From: Bacteroidales bacterium
GTDB taxonomy: Bacteria > Bacteroidota > Bacteroidia > Bacteroidales > UBA3663
Reading direction: 5' to 3'
Length of the DNA: 13,083 nucleotides
Assembly (NCBI GenBank): GCA_030526445.1
Contig: JAUNCV010000006.1
Coordinates: 1,901 to 14,983 of the forward strand
The notes beneath the pieces were generated by a model that saw only the letters and a program-made list of their open reading frames with translations, was not told the DNA's origin and made no database searches. Of this stretch, positions 1 through 7,635 are shown one piece after another. Position 1 is the stretch's first letter; each line of letters opens with the position of its first letter. A program made the position numbers and the translations under genes.

Positions 1-22
1 TATTCGAATGCCTTTAAAATAG

Positions 23-53
23 AAAAGTCGACTCATAGAGTGAGCCGGCTTTT
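23..53 (-). terminator. Probable intrinsic terminator of mdh
   Basis: The inverted repeat AAAAGTCGACTCA (23-35) and TGAGCCGGCTTTT (41-53) has a 5-nt loop. Of 13 positions, 11 are Watson-Crick pairs, one is a wobble and one a mismatch. It lies 21 bp past the mdh stop codon, and the minus-strand transcript would continue into a U-rich stretch (CTATTTTAAAGG). The U-tract is short, so termination efficiency is uncertain. Confidence 0.65.
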
Positions 54-74
54 ATTATGGTCGAATGCTATCGA

Positions 75-1067
75 TTAGAGATTTGGATTCTCGGTAGCCC
101 ACTCTGCAACTGGTGGGATGATGCCGAGCTCGATGATCTCATCGCGCATCTTCTGGAGGTGCTCGTATGAAGAAGCGAGTGCTGCCATCTCCTCCTCAGT
201 ACCCTGTGGAGCGGTGAAGTGAACACCCTCTGCATCGATAACGGTTGGCATAGCCATCATAACGTTCTTGTAACCGCACTTCTCGCAGTTAACATAGCAA
301 CCTGCAGGCCAGGTGAACTTCTCGCCACCCATAGCTGCCTCGATCATCTTAACAGCCTGGTAAGATGGGCTCTGGAATGAAGAACGGCCACGGAGCTTGA
401 TGATGTTTGAACCACCCTGGGTAGTAGCCTTCTTGATCTCAGCCCAACGCTCTGCGCTCAATGGGAGCTCAGAAAGTGGCTTGCCATCGATCATAGCCTT
501 TGAAGCGAATACAGCCATCTGCTCGCCGTGACCACCATAGGTGTAAGCGTTGGTCACCTTGTCCTGCTGTACGCCAAACTCCATAGCGAGCTGCTGCTGG
601 AGACGGGTAGAGTCGAGGGCTGCGAGTGAAGTCATCTGGTTTGGCTTGAGGCCAGAGTGGATGAGTGCAGTGAGTGCGGTAACGTCAGCTGGGTTGAAGA
701 TAACTACGACATGCTTAACCTCTGGGCAGTACTTCTTGATGAAGTCACCAAACTGAGCAGCGATCTGGCAGTTGCCCTTGAGAAGGTCCTCACGGGTCAT
801 GCCCTCCTTACGTGGAGCGCCACCTGAAGAGATGATGTACTTAGCGTCGGTGAAAGCTACCTCAGGATCGGTAGTCCAGGTGATGTTTGCACCAGGGAAT
901 GCGCAGTGTGCCATCTCATCAGCAACACCATGTACGCCTGGCTCAAAAATGTCATAAAGGCAAATGTTTGGGGTGAGACCAAGCATAAGGGCGGTCTGAA
1001 CCATGTTAGAACCGATCATACCACCGGCACCAACAATCACGAGCTTCTCGTTTGTCAAAAAAGTCAT
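75..1067 (-). CDS. mdh: Malate dehydrogenase, NAD-dependent
   Basis: Interconverts malate and oxaloacetate with NAD(H) in the cytoplasm, in the TCA cycle or the reductive branch to succinate used by Bacteroidales. The 330-aa protein is complete and of family-typical length. Visible motifs are the Rossmann loop GAGGMIG (residues 13-19), the acidic residue after beta-2 (D39 in CLYDI), substrate arginines R86 and R92 in APRKEGMTRED, N125 in FNPAD, D152/R155 in LDSTR, and catalytic H180 in GGHGEQM. This is the full LDH/MDH catalytic set. The R-x5-R pattern around the substrate loop fits malate rather than lactate as substrate. The leader is A-rich with no Shine-Dalgarno. The gene stands alone, with its own terminator and a -7 box upstream. 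An unusual C-x3-C-x2-C cluster (C257, C261, C264) is noted under findings. Confidence 0.96.
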   Translation of the reverse strand: MTFLTNEKLVIVGAGGMIGSNMVQTALMLGLTPNICLYDIFEPGVHGVADEMAHCAFPGANITWTTDPEVAFTDAKYIISSGGAPRKEGMTREDLLKGNCQIAAQFGDFIKKYCPEVKHVVVIFNPADVTALTALIHSGLKPNQMTSLAALDSTRLQQQLAMEFGVQQDKVTNAYTYGGHGEQMAVFASKAMIDGKPLSELPLSAERWAEIKKATTQGGSNIIKLRGRSSFQSPSYQAVKMIEAAMGGEKFTWPAGCYVNCEKCGYKNVMMAMPTVIDAEGVHFTAPQGTEEEMAALASSYEHLQKMRDEIIELGIIPPVAEWATENPNL

Positions 1068-1124
1068 AGTATTTGTTTATTAGTTGTTGTAAGTTTTGTA
1101 TGGAATAGTCTTTTTTCAACAGCG

Positions 1125-1132
1125 CAAAGATA
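1125..1132 (-). promoter_or_regulatory. Candidate -7 box of mdh promoter
   Basis: Read on the minus strand this is TATCTTTG, a perfect match to the Bacteroidetes sigma-ABfr -7 consensus TAnnTTTG. It sits about 58 bp upstream of the mdh start, giving a leader of roughly 50 nt. I see no good TTTG -33 element at the usual 19-21 bp spacing, so only the -7 half is supported. Confidence 0.55.
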
Positions 1133-1159
1133 GTGAAATAAAACAACTTATATATATAA

Positions 1160-1203
1160 AAAGGGCAAAATATCGAATGAATTTATTCAATATTTTGCCC
1201 TTT
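1160..1203 (-). terminator. Strong intrinsic terminator of the alaS-DUF1573 operon
   Basis: A perfect 14-bp stem pairs AAAGGGCAAAATAT (1160-1173) with ATATTTTGCCCTTT (1190-1203). After one mismatch the stem continues with GAAT/ATTC around a 6-nt loop. It starts 25 bp past the DUF1573 stop codon. On the minus strand the hairpin runs into TTTTTATATATAT, the expected U-rich tail. The other strand offers a weaker tail. It lies between the operon and the mdh promoter and so insulates mdh from read-through. Confidence 0.85.
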
Positions 1204-1228
1204 GCTATATTCTTGACAAATCAGTGTG

Positions 1229-2299
1229 TCAATCTGCCTGAAGGTTGATTATCACGCGCGAATTGCTCGGATCATTGCTTATCAGTGTGATGTGATGATT
1301 GATCGTCTTGAGCTTGGTCATCTCAGGATGGAAGGAAACGGTCAGAATGGCTCGGTCTCCGGGTTTGATAGTGGTGCTGCTTATCGATGCCTTGAAGACT
1401 TTTGGCATATCGTTCTGCACCTTACGGATAGTGAGCTTGGTCTTGCCGGTATTCCACACCTCAACGTTTTTTGTTACCATCTTGCCCTCATTCTTGCCGA
1501 AGTTGATAGTAGTGCTCTCAGCCTCAATCTCAGGTGCATTGTCGCGCTCTTTGCGGCTAAGTTCTGAGAAGTCTTCCCAGATATCGGCCTGCAGTGTGAT
1601 GCGGTTGTTCTTGGCCTTTGACTCCTTGCCTTTGACAAAGACGTCGAAGGTCTCAGTGTGCATGCCCCAGTCTTTTGACTCTTTGGTGAGGAAGGTCACG
1701 AGCACACGGCCCTCTTTCTTTGGCTGGATGATTTCGGGCTCCTTGTCAAGATGCACGTTCTTACTGACACCGCGGAAGGTGAGCTGTATGGGCTCATTGC
1801 TTTCGTTATAGAACATGAGCGTGCGCGTGCGATTGTTGCGGTTAGGATAGACATCAAAGAAATTGAGTGTGCGGTTCTTAACGCGCAAGCCTGCGCCCAT
1901 CTCGGTGGCATAGGTGTCTTCGGGCGTGGTGTTGCTTACCACATTGCCATTGATGACCAGCATGCTCTTGCCATTGTTGTTGTCGTAAACATAGACACTC
2001 TTCTGGAAAGGGCCTGGACGACCCTTGGCATGATAGGTCACCTTGATGACTCCCGATTCGCCTGGACGAATGGGCTTCTTTGGGAATTCAGGAACCGTGC
2101 AGCCGCAACTTGACTGCGCTCTGACAATGAGCAATGGGCTATCGCCAGAGTTAGTAAAAGGAAACTCGACGGTAGCATCGCCATTCTTCTCCTGAATAGT
2201 ACCGAAATCGTGGGTAGTTTTGGTGAAAGTGATTTTAGCAGCCGCCCAGCAAAGGGTAGCTGCCAAAATCATTATTATGCTCAAAAAGATTCTTTTCAT
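1229..2299 (-). CDS. DUF1573 domain-containing exported protein
   Basis: A predicted periplasmic protein of 356 aa with DUF1573/Ig-like (ASH/SPD-2/Hydin-type) beta-sandwich domains; its molecular function is not established. I chose the start at 2299 because it places a typical signal peptide at the N-terminus: KR, then a hydrophobic run, then AAA before KITF. The alternative ATG at 2326 adds nine polar residues ahead of the signal and lies inside a hairpin. The family hallmark THDFGTI (about residues 29-35) is followed by SSCGCT (63-68) and a proline/glycine-rich turn. A second similar repeat with INFG and EVWNTGKTKLTI lies around residues 255-300. The gene follows alaS by 38 bp on the same strand and precedes a strong terminator, so the two are probably co-transcribed. 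That link need not be functional. Confidence 0.88.
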   Translation of the reverse strand: MKRIFLSIIMILAATLCWAAAKITFTKTTHDFGTIQEKNGDATVEFPFTNSGDSPLLIVRAQSSCGCTVPEFPKKPIRPGESGVIKVTYHAKGRPGPFQKSVYVYDNNNGKSMLVINGNVVSNTTPEDTYATEMGAGLRVKNRTLNFFDVYPNRNNRTRTLMFYNESNEPIQLTFRGVSKNVHLDKEPEIIQPKKEGRVLVTFLTKESKDWGMHTETFDVFVKGKESKAKNNRITLQADIWEDFSELSRKERDNAPEIEAESTTINFGKNEGKMVTKNVEVWNTGKTKLTIRKVQNDMPKVFKASISSTTIKPGDRAILTVSFHPEMTKLKTINHHITLISNDPSNSRVIINLQAD

Positions 2300-2312
2300 G
2301 CAATTTTGAGTT

Positions 2313-2326
2313 ATGCCCGAAGGCAT
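2313..2326 (-). other. Intercistronic C(UUCG)G hairpin between alaS and the DUF1573 gene
   Basis: On the transcribed strand the sequence reads AUGCC-UUCG-GGCAU: a perfect 5-bp stem closed by C-G around a UUCG tetraloop, the classic extra-stable loop. No U-tract follows, so it is not a standard terminator. It begins 11 bp past the alaS stop codon and ends 13 nt before the chosen DUF1573 start. It may protect the alaS 3' end or tune expression of the second gene; this role is inference. Confidence 0.55.
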
Positions 2327-2337
2327 GGTTTGTTTGC

Positions 2338-4953
2338 TTATGCTTCGATAGCCGAAAGGATGGCATTCACAGCATCGCCAAGACCAGCGGCATTCTTGCC
2401 ACCTGCCTGTGCGAAGTGAGGCTGACCGCCGCCACCGCCCTGGATGAGCTTAGCTGCACCCTTAACGAGGTTCGAAGCATTGAAGCCTGCCTCCTTTGCC
2501 TCGTCGCCAACAGCAACAGTGAGGGTAGGACGACCCTGGAACTCGGTGCCGAATACCACAATAGCCTTAGCGTTCTCAGCGCGGAGCTGGAAGGCAATGT
2601 TCTTGGCCGAATCTGCCTCGAGAGCGCCGATGAACTTGATTACCTCGAAGCCCTTGATAGTGGTAGCTGCCTCAGCCAACTTCTGCTTCATCTGCTGCTC
2701 CTTCTCGTGCTTGAACTCCTCAACCTGCTTCTTGAGGTTAGCATCGTCCTGCAGGGTCTTCTGGATGGTCTGCAAGAGGTTTGGTGCGTTGTTGAAGAGA
2801 GCCTTGAGGTCGCGGATGAGATCCTGCTGTGCATCGAGAGCCTCTTCTACAGCCTTGCCAGTGATAGCCTCAATACGACGTACGCCAGCTGCTACAGAGG
2901 TCTCCATGATGATGCGAATCATACCGATGCGGCCGGTGTTGCTGATGTGGCAGCCGCCGCAAAGCTCTACCGATGGGCCGAACTTCACAACGCGTACCTC
3001 GTCACCGTACTTCTCGCCGAAGAGAGCGATAGCGCCCATCTTCTTAGCCTCCTCGATAGGCATGTTGCGATGCTCCTCAAGGGCAATGGCCTGACGTACC
3101 ATATCGTTGGCCATGTGCTCTACCTGACGAAGCTCCTCATCGGTCACCTTCTGGAAGTGGCTGAAGTCGAAGCGGAGGCTCTGTGGGGTTACCAATGAGC
3201 CCTTCTGCTCAACGTGGGTGCCGAGCACCTGGCGGAGACAGTAGTCAAGGATGTGGGTAGCGGTGTGGTTGCACTCGAGGGCGATACGATCCTCCTCGTT
3301 GATGCGAGCCACTACAGGTGCAGTGATGTCCTGTGGCAACTTCTCGATGATGTGAACAGCGAGGTTGTTCTCGCGCTTGGTGTCAACAACAGGGATAACC
3401 TCTTCGCCAAAGGTGAGGGTACCCTTATCGCCTACCTGACCACCCATCTCGCCATAGAATGGAGTCTTCTCAAGAACAACCTGATACTGGGTCTTATTCT
3501 TCTGCTTGATGCTGCGGTAGCGAAGCACCTCAGTCTCAGCCTCTGCAAAGTCGTAACCAACAAACTCGGTGGTGCCAGCGTGAAGCTCTACCCAGTCGCC
3601 ATTCTCAACGGCTGCAGCATTACGAGCACGCTCCTTCTGAGCCTGCATGTTAGCCTGGAAGCCCTCTGCATCGATGGTCATGCCGCTTTCGCGAGCGATG
3701 AGCTCAGTGAGGTCGAGAGGGAAGCCGTAGGTATCGAACAGAGTGAATGCCTCCTTGCCGTCGATAACAGTCTTGCCAGCAGCCTTGGTCTCTTCCATGA
3801 TAGCGTTGATGCGCTTGATACCATTCTCAAGGGTGCGAAGGAAAGAATCCTCTTCCTCCTTGATAACCTTAACGATGAGTTCGTTCTGAGCCTTGAGCTC
3901 TGGGTATGCGCCACCCATGGTCTCGATGAGGATAGGAAGCAACTTGTAGAGGAATGCCTCCTTCTGGCCGAGGTAGGTGTAAGCATAACGTACGGCACGA
4001 CGAAGGATACGACGGATTACATAGCCAGCCTTAGCGTTCGAAGGCAGCTGACCATCGGCAATAGCAAATGAGATAGTGCGGATGTGGTCGGCAATAACAC
4101 GCATAGCGATATCGGTCTTCTCATTCTCGCCATACTTGAGGCCAGAGAGGTTGCCAATCACGCCAATGATAGGCTGGAAGATATCGGTATCATAGTTAGA
4201 GGTCTTGCCCTGGAGGGTACGAACCAGACGCTCGAAGCCCATGCCGGTATCGATAACGTGAGCAGGAAGCTTCTCAAGGCTGGCATCGGCCATGCGGTTG
4301 TACTGCATGAATACGATGTTCCAGATCTCAATCACCTGTGGGTGATCCTTGTTAACGAGCTCGCGGCCGCTGAGGGCAGCCTTCTCCTCGTCGGAACGAG
4401 AGTCGTAGTGAATCTCAGAGCAAGGGCCACAAGGACCTGTATCGCCCATCTGCCAGAAGTTGTCGTGCTTGTTGCCGTCGAGGATGTGGTCCTTTGGCAA
4501 ATAGCGCTCCCAGATAGCAGCAGCCTCATTGTCGCGCTCTACACCCTCTTCAGGGGAGCCCTCGAATACGGTAGCGTAGAGGTTCTTTGGGTCGAGCTTC
4601 AGTACGTCAACCAAATACTCCCAAGCCCAAGAGATAGCCTCCTCCTTGAAGTAGTCGCCGAACGACCAGTTGCCGAGCATCTCGAACATGGTGTGGTGAT
4701 AGGTATCGTGACCTACCTCCTCCAGGTCGTTGTGCTTGCCACTGGCGCGAAGGCACTTCTGGCTATCGGCAGCACGAGAGAACTTCTTCTCCACGTTGCC
4801 GAGGATGATATCCTTAAACTGGTTCATACCAGCGTTGGTAAACATAAGTGTTGGGTCGCCCTTCAATACCATTGGGGCAGAAGGCACGATGGTACAGCCT
4901 TTCGAAGCGAAGAACTTCAGGAAGCTGTCGCGGATTTCGTTAGCAGTCATCAT
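2338..4953 (-). CDS. alaS: Alanyl-tRNA synthetase
   Basis: Charges tRNA-Ala with alanine in the cytoplasm and hydrolyses mischarged Ser/Gly-tRNA-Ala. The 871-aa protein is complete and has the normal bacterial length. The class II catalytic core occupies roughly residues 1-250, with MFTNAGMNQFKD (37-48), the CLRASGKHNDLEEVG segment (67-81) and the motif 3 region around DTGMGFERLV (235-244). The editing domain carries the zinc/catalytic HTATH (563-567) and CGGCH (665-669) motifs. A coiled-coil linker (about 725-780) leads to the C-Ala domain with GGGGGQPHFAQAGGK near the end. The start has two consecutive ATG codons; either could be used. It is divergent from glnN and first in a two-gene operon with the DUF1573 gene. 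Long open antisense frames across it are codon-bias shadows. Confidence 0.97.
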   Translation of the reverse strand: MMTANEIRDSFLKFFASKGCTIVPSAPMVLKGDPTLMFTNAGMNQFKDIILGNVEKKFSRAADSQKCLRASGKHNDLEEVGHDTYHHTMFEMLGNWSFGDYFKEEAISWAWEYLVDVLKLDPKNLYATVFEGSPEEGVERDNEAAAIWERYLPKDHILDGNKHDNFWQMGDTGPCGPCSEIHYDSRSDEEKAALSGRELVNKDHPQVIEIWNIVFMQYNRMADASLEKLPAHVIDTGMGFERLVRTLQGKTSNYDTDIFQPIIGVIGNLSGLKYGENEKTDIAMRVIADHIRTISFAIADGQLPSNAKAGYVIRRILRRAVRYAYTYLGQKEAFLYKLLPILIETMGGAYPELKAQNELIVKVIKEEEDSFLRTLENGIKRINAIMEETKAAGKTVIDGKEAFTLFDTYGFPLDLTELIARESGMTIDAEGFQANMQAQKERARNAAAVENGDWVELHAGTTEFVGYDFAEAETEVLRYRSIKQKNKTQYQVVLEKTPFYGEMGGQVGDKGTLTFGEEVIPVVDTKRENNLAVHIIEKLPQDITAPVVARINEEDRIALECNHTATHILDYCLRQVLGTHVEQKGSLVTPQSLRFDFSHFQKVTDEELRQVEHMANDMVRQAIALEEHRNMPIEEAKKMGAIALFGEKYGDEVRVVKFGPSVELCGGCHISNTGRIGMIRIIMETSVAAGVRRIEAITGKAVEEALDAQQDLIRDLKALFNNAPNLLQTIQKTLQDDANLKKQVEEFKHEKEQQMKQKLAEAATTIKGFEVIKFIGALEADSAKNIAFQLRAENAKAIVVFGTEFQGRPTLTVAVGDEAKEAGFNASNLVKGAAKLIQGGGGGQPHFAQAGGKNAAGLGDAVNAILSAIEA

Positions 4954-4987
4954 ATCTATTTTGTATATTAATTTTTATTTCAGCGCG

Positions 4988-4995
4988 CAAATATA
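4988..4995 (-). promoter_or_regulatory. Candidate -7 box of alaS promoter
   Basis: The minus strand reads TATATTTG, matching the Bacteroidetes -7 consensus TAnnTTTG, 35 bp upstream of the alaS start. The implied leader is about 25-30 nt and very A/T-rich. No convincing TTTG -33 element is visible at 19-21 bp. Confidence 0.5.
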
Positions 4996-5051
4996 ATTAA
5001 AAGATGTGTAACTTGCTCTTTTGAAGGCTGAAAAATGAAACCGATATGAAA

Positions 5052-5196
5052 AACTGTCAATTAATCTGCTGTGCTTGTATTGTTTAGTGGTCAAAATAAG
5101 CTTTTTTCTATTGTTCTGTCATTTTTGTCAAAAATTATAGCAAATTGTCAATTCTTATTTCTCTTTGAAAGCGTAACATGGGCTTTTATGTCATAA
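5052..5196. promoter_or_regulatory. Cluster of TGTCA-centred palindromes in the alaS-glnN divergent region
   Basis: Three perfect odd-centred palindromes share the core TG-T-CA: ATTTTTGTCAAAAAT (5121-5135), AATTGTCAATT (5143-5153) and TTATGTCATAA (5186-5196). A fourth near-palindrome AACTGTCAATT (5052-5062) has one mismatched pair, and a bare TGTCA core lies at 5117-5121. The cluster is about 100-250 bp upstream of the candidate glnN promoter. It could bind a dimeric regulator of glnN, alaS or both. The region is AT-rich, so some palindromes are expected by chance; the regulator is unknown. The rest of the 495-bp intergenic holds the two promoters and the glnN leader described separately. Confidence 0.4.
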
Positions 5197-5270
5197 TGTG
5201 ACTATTGTTTGTGTAAATATGTTATTTTGACTATTAAAATGTTGTTTTCGAAGAAAAAAAGTTATGCTAT

Positions 5271-5304
5271 TTTGAGCAACCATAGCAAAATGAAGGTATC
5301 TTTG
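5271..5304 (+). promoter_or_regulatory. Candidate glnN promoter
   Basis: TATCTTTG at 5297-5304 is a perfect TAnnTTTG -7 box and is followed by CA, as is common in this phylum. A TTTG at 5271-5274 could be the -33 element, but the 22-bp spacer is slightly longer than the usual 19-21. Transcription from here would give a leader of roughly 135-140 nt, long enough for leader-level control, and would include the small upstream ORF at 5401. Confidence 0.55.
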
Positions 5305-5400
5305 CAGAAATTTTGTTGCTATTTTATAACTATTTGAGTAATATTGGCTCTTCTGAAATGTTTTCGGTTGTAGATAAAAGTTTTCAAATTGTTATTTATA

Positions 5401-5448
5401 ATGGCAATTCGTAAGGAAAATTTCAATTTATTAAACAAATATTCATAA
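5401..5448 (+). CDS. 15-codon upstream ORF (possible leader peptide) abutting glnN
   Basis: An ATG at 5401 opens a frame encoding MAIRKENFNLLNKYS, ended by TAA at 5446-5448. The next base is the A of the glnN ATG, in the same frame with zero gap. Three of the fifteen residues are asparagine (N7, N9, N12). A stop codon touching the next start is a typical arrangement for translational coupling or re-initiation. It could instead be chance in an AT-rich leader, since nothing but the arrangement supports translation. It is unlikely to be an extension of glnN, because the glnN protein already has family-typical length and N-terminus. Confidence 0.35.
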   Translation: MAIRKENFNLLNKYS

Positions 5449-7635
5449 ATGGGACAGCAGAGATTTGATGCGGTTCAAACTGCTTTCAAAAAACATGCAG
5501 TAGAGGTGGAGGTTCCTAAGGGACGTCCATCAGAGTATTTCGGTGAACTGGTATTCAATCGCGAGAAGATGCAGAAGTATCTCGATGCAAAGACACTTCA
5601 GGCTTTGCTCGATTGTATTGACAATGGCAAGCACCTGGACCGTAATGTGGCCGATGGTGTGGCTAAGGGCATGAAGCAATGGGCCATTGAGCATGGCGTT
5701 ACTCATTGCTGCCACTGGTTCCAGCCTCTTACCGATACCACTGCTGAGAAGCATGACTCTTTCATGGAGTATGACTGGAAGGGTGGCATGATCGAGGAGT
5801 TCGAGGGCAAGAGCCTTGCTCAGCAGGAGCCTGATGCATCAAGTTTCCCTTCAGGCGGTATTCGTGCCACCTTCGAGGCTCGTGGCTACACAGCATGGGA
5901 TCCTACTTCGCCTGTCTTCATTCTCGATGACTGTCTTTTCATTCCTACCGTATTTATTTCATATACGGGCGAATCGCTCGACTATAAGGCACCTCTCAAG
6001 AAGTCTATCAAGGCTGTGAGCGATGCTGCTGTGCCTGTGTGCCAGCTCTTCGACCCCAACGTAACTCACGTTCAGGCCAACCTGGGCTGGGAGCAGGAGT
6101 ACTTCTTGGTCGATGACGCTCTTTATGCTGCTCGTCCCGACTTGATTGCTACAGGTCGCACCCTCATGGGCCATGCTTCGAGCAAGAACCAGCAGATGGA
6201 CGACCACTATTTCGGTCAGATTCCTACCCGTGTGCAGGCCTTTATGAAGGATCTTGAGATTCAGGGCCATCGTCTTGGCATTCCTATGAAGACACGCCAC
6301 AATGAGGTGGCTCCTAATCAGTTTGAGTTCGCCCCAATCTTTGGCGAGTGCAACCTGGCTGTTGACCAGAATATGCTCATCATGGGTGTTATGAAGAAGC
6401 TGGCTCGCAAACATGGTTTCCGTGTCCTTTTGCACGAAAAGCCATTCGAAGGCATCAATGGTTCGGGCAAGCATAATAACTGGAGTCTTTCGACCAATAC
6501 GGGCGTGATTCTTTATGCTCCAGGCAAGGACCCAATGAGCAACCTTCAGTTCCTCACATTCTTTGTCAATACGCTCGAGGCTGTGCGTCGTCATGGCGCT
6601 TTGCTCAAGGCCTCAATTGCTTCGGCTACCAATGCCCATCGTCTGGGTGGACATGAGGCGCCTCCTGCCATTATTTCGGCCTTCCTGGGTCGTGCCATGA
6701 GCGATGTGCTTCGTAAACTCCTCACTGTGCCCGATGATACTGATATCGTTATTGCGGGCAAGCAGGCTTATGACCTGGGTCTTGTCGAGATTCCAGAAAT
6801 CTTTATCGACAATACTGACCGCAACCGCACCTCGCCATTTGCCTTTACTGGCAATCGCTTTGAGTTCCGTGCTGTGGGTTCGAAGGCCAACTGCTCTGCC
6901 TCAATGTGCACTCTCAACACCATGGTGGCCGAACAGCTGCTCGACTTCAAGGAGGCTGTTGACAAAGAACTGGCCAAGGGTACAGAGCTCAAGGTGGCAG
7001 TGATGCGTACCCTCAAGCCAATCATCGCTCGTATCATTGATACCGTATGCTTTGATGGTAATGGCTATTCGGCCGAATGGCAGAAAGAGGCACAGAAGCG
7101 TGGCCTTGATGTGGAGCGTTGCGTGCCTAAGATGTTCCTTGAGAATGTGAAGCCTGATGCCGTAGAGATGTTCGAGCGTCTGGGTGTATTCTCTCGCGAG
7201 GAACTTCATGCCCGAAACGATGTGAAGTTCGAGACCTACATCAAGCTTGTACAGATCGAGGGCCGTGTGCTGGGCGATTTGGCCATCAACCACATCATCC
7301 CTGCAGCCACAACCTATCAGTCAACCCTTCTCAAGAATGTGGCTATGATGAAGAGTCTCTTCCCAACCCAGTGGGAGGAACTTTCGGCCCATGAGGTAGC
7401 CCTTATCAAGAAGATTGCTGGTTACAATGCCGAGATCAAGATGAAGGTCGATGCCATGGTCGAGAAGCGTAAGGTGGCTAACCGCATTGAGGATCTCTAT
7501 GAGAAGGCAATGGCCTATTATGAGATTGCCGATGCTCTCACAGCCATTCGTAAGCCTATTGACTTGCTCGAAGAAATTGTCGATGATACTGTTTGGCCAA
7601 TGCCAAAGTATCGCGAACTCCTTTGGATTCGATGA
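5449..7635 (+). CDS. glnN: Glutamine synthetase type III
   Basis: Makes glutamine from glutamate, ammonia and ATP in the cytoplasm, the entry step of ammonia assimilation. The 728-aa length matches the GSIII family of Bacteroidales (type I enzymes are about 450-470 aa). The N-terminal GSIII-specific region includes HWFQPLTDTTAEKHD (89-103) and QQEPDASSFPSGGIR (125-139). Active-site motifs are GWEQEYFLVD (213-222, metal glutamates), RHNEVAPNQFEFAPIF (283-298), NGSGKHNNWS (337-346) and NRTSPFAFTGNRFEFR (459-474). The C-terminal 200 residues form the GSIII helical extension, ending in WPMPKYRELL. It has a long leader with a candidate promoter, a small upstream ORF and upstream palindromes, suggesting regulation. 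Its stop overlaps the start of a MATE transporter gene, so the two should be co-transcribed. No frameshift or missing motif is seen. Confidence 0.96.
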   Translation: MGQQRFDAVQTAFKKHAVEVEVPKGRPSEYFGELVFNREKMQKYLDAKTLQALLDCIDNGKHLDRNVADGVAKGMKQWAIEHGVTHCCHWFQPLTDTTAEKHDSFMEYDWKGGMIEEFEGKSLAQQEPDASSFPSGGIRATFEARGYTAWDPTSPVFILDDCLFIPTVFISYTGESLDYKAPLKKSIKAVSDAAVPVCQLFDPNVTHVQANLGWEQEYFLVDDALYAARPDLIATGRTLMGHASSKNQQMDDHYFGQIPTRVQAFMKDLEIQGHRLGIPMKTRHNEVAPNQFEFAPIFGECNLAVDQNMLIMGVMKKLARKHGFRVLLHEKPFEGINGSGKHNNWSLSTNTGVILYAPGKDPMSNLQFLTFFVNTLEAVRRHGALLKASIASATNAHRLGGHEAPPAIISAFLGRAMSDVLRKLLTVPDDTDIVIAGKQAYDLGLVEIPEIFIDNTDRNRTSPFAFTGNRFEFRAVGSKANCSASMCTLNTMVAEQLLDFKEAVDKELAKGTELKVAVMRTLKPIIARIIDTVCFDGNGYSAEWQKEAQKRGLDVERCVPKMFLENVKPDAVEMFERLGVFSREELHARNDVKFETYIKLVQIEGRVLGDLAINHIIPAATTYQSTLLKNVAMMKSLFPTQWEELSAHEVALIKKIAGYNAEIKMKVDAMVEKRKVANRIEDLYEKAMAYYEIADALTAIRKPIDLLEEIVDDTVWPMPKYRELLWIR

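Noticed and set aside
2416..4971. Long plus-strand open frames (260-295 aa each) covering nearly all of alaS antisense
   Set aside because: They lie opposite a complete, motif-rich alaS gene, show no recognisable domains, and are expected from codon bias in the sense gene.
5190..5202. GTCA-n5-TGAC as a CRP/FNR-type operator
   Set aside because: The half-sites and spacing do not match TGTGA-n6-TCACA or TTGAT-n4-ATCAA, and it overlaps the better palindrome TTATGTCATAA.
5959..6594. 211-aa minus-strand open frame inside glnN
   Set aside because: It is a shadow of the glnN coding frame with no promoter and no recognisable motif.
7593..7631. Earlier ATG for the DinF-like MATE gene
   Set aside because: It adds 13 polar residues not typical of the family N-terminus and overlaps glnN by 43 bp, whereas the ATG at 7632 gives a standard ATGA overlap.
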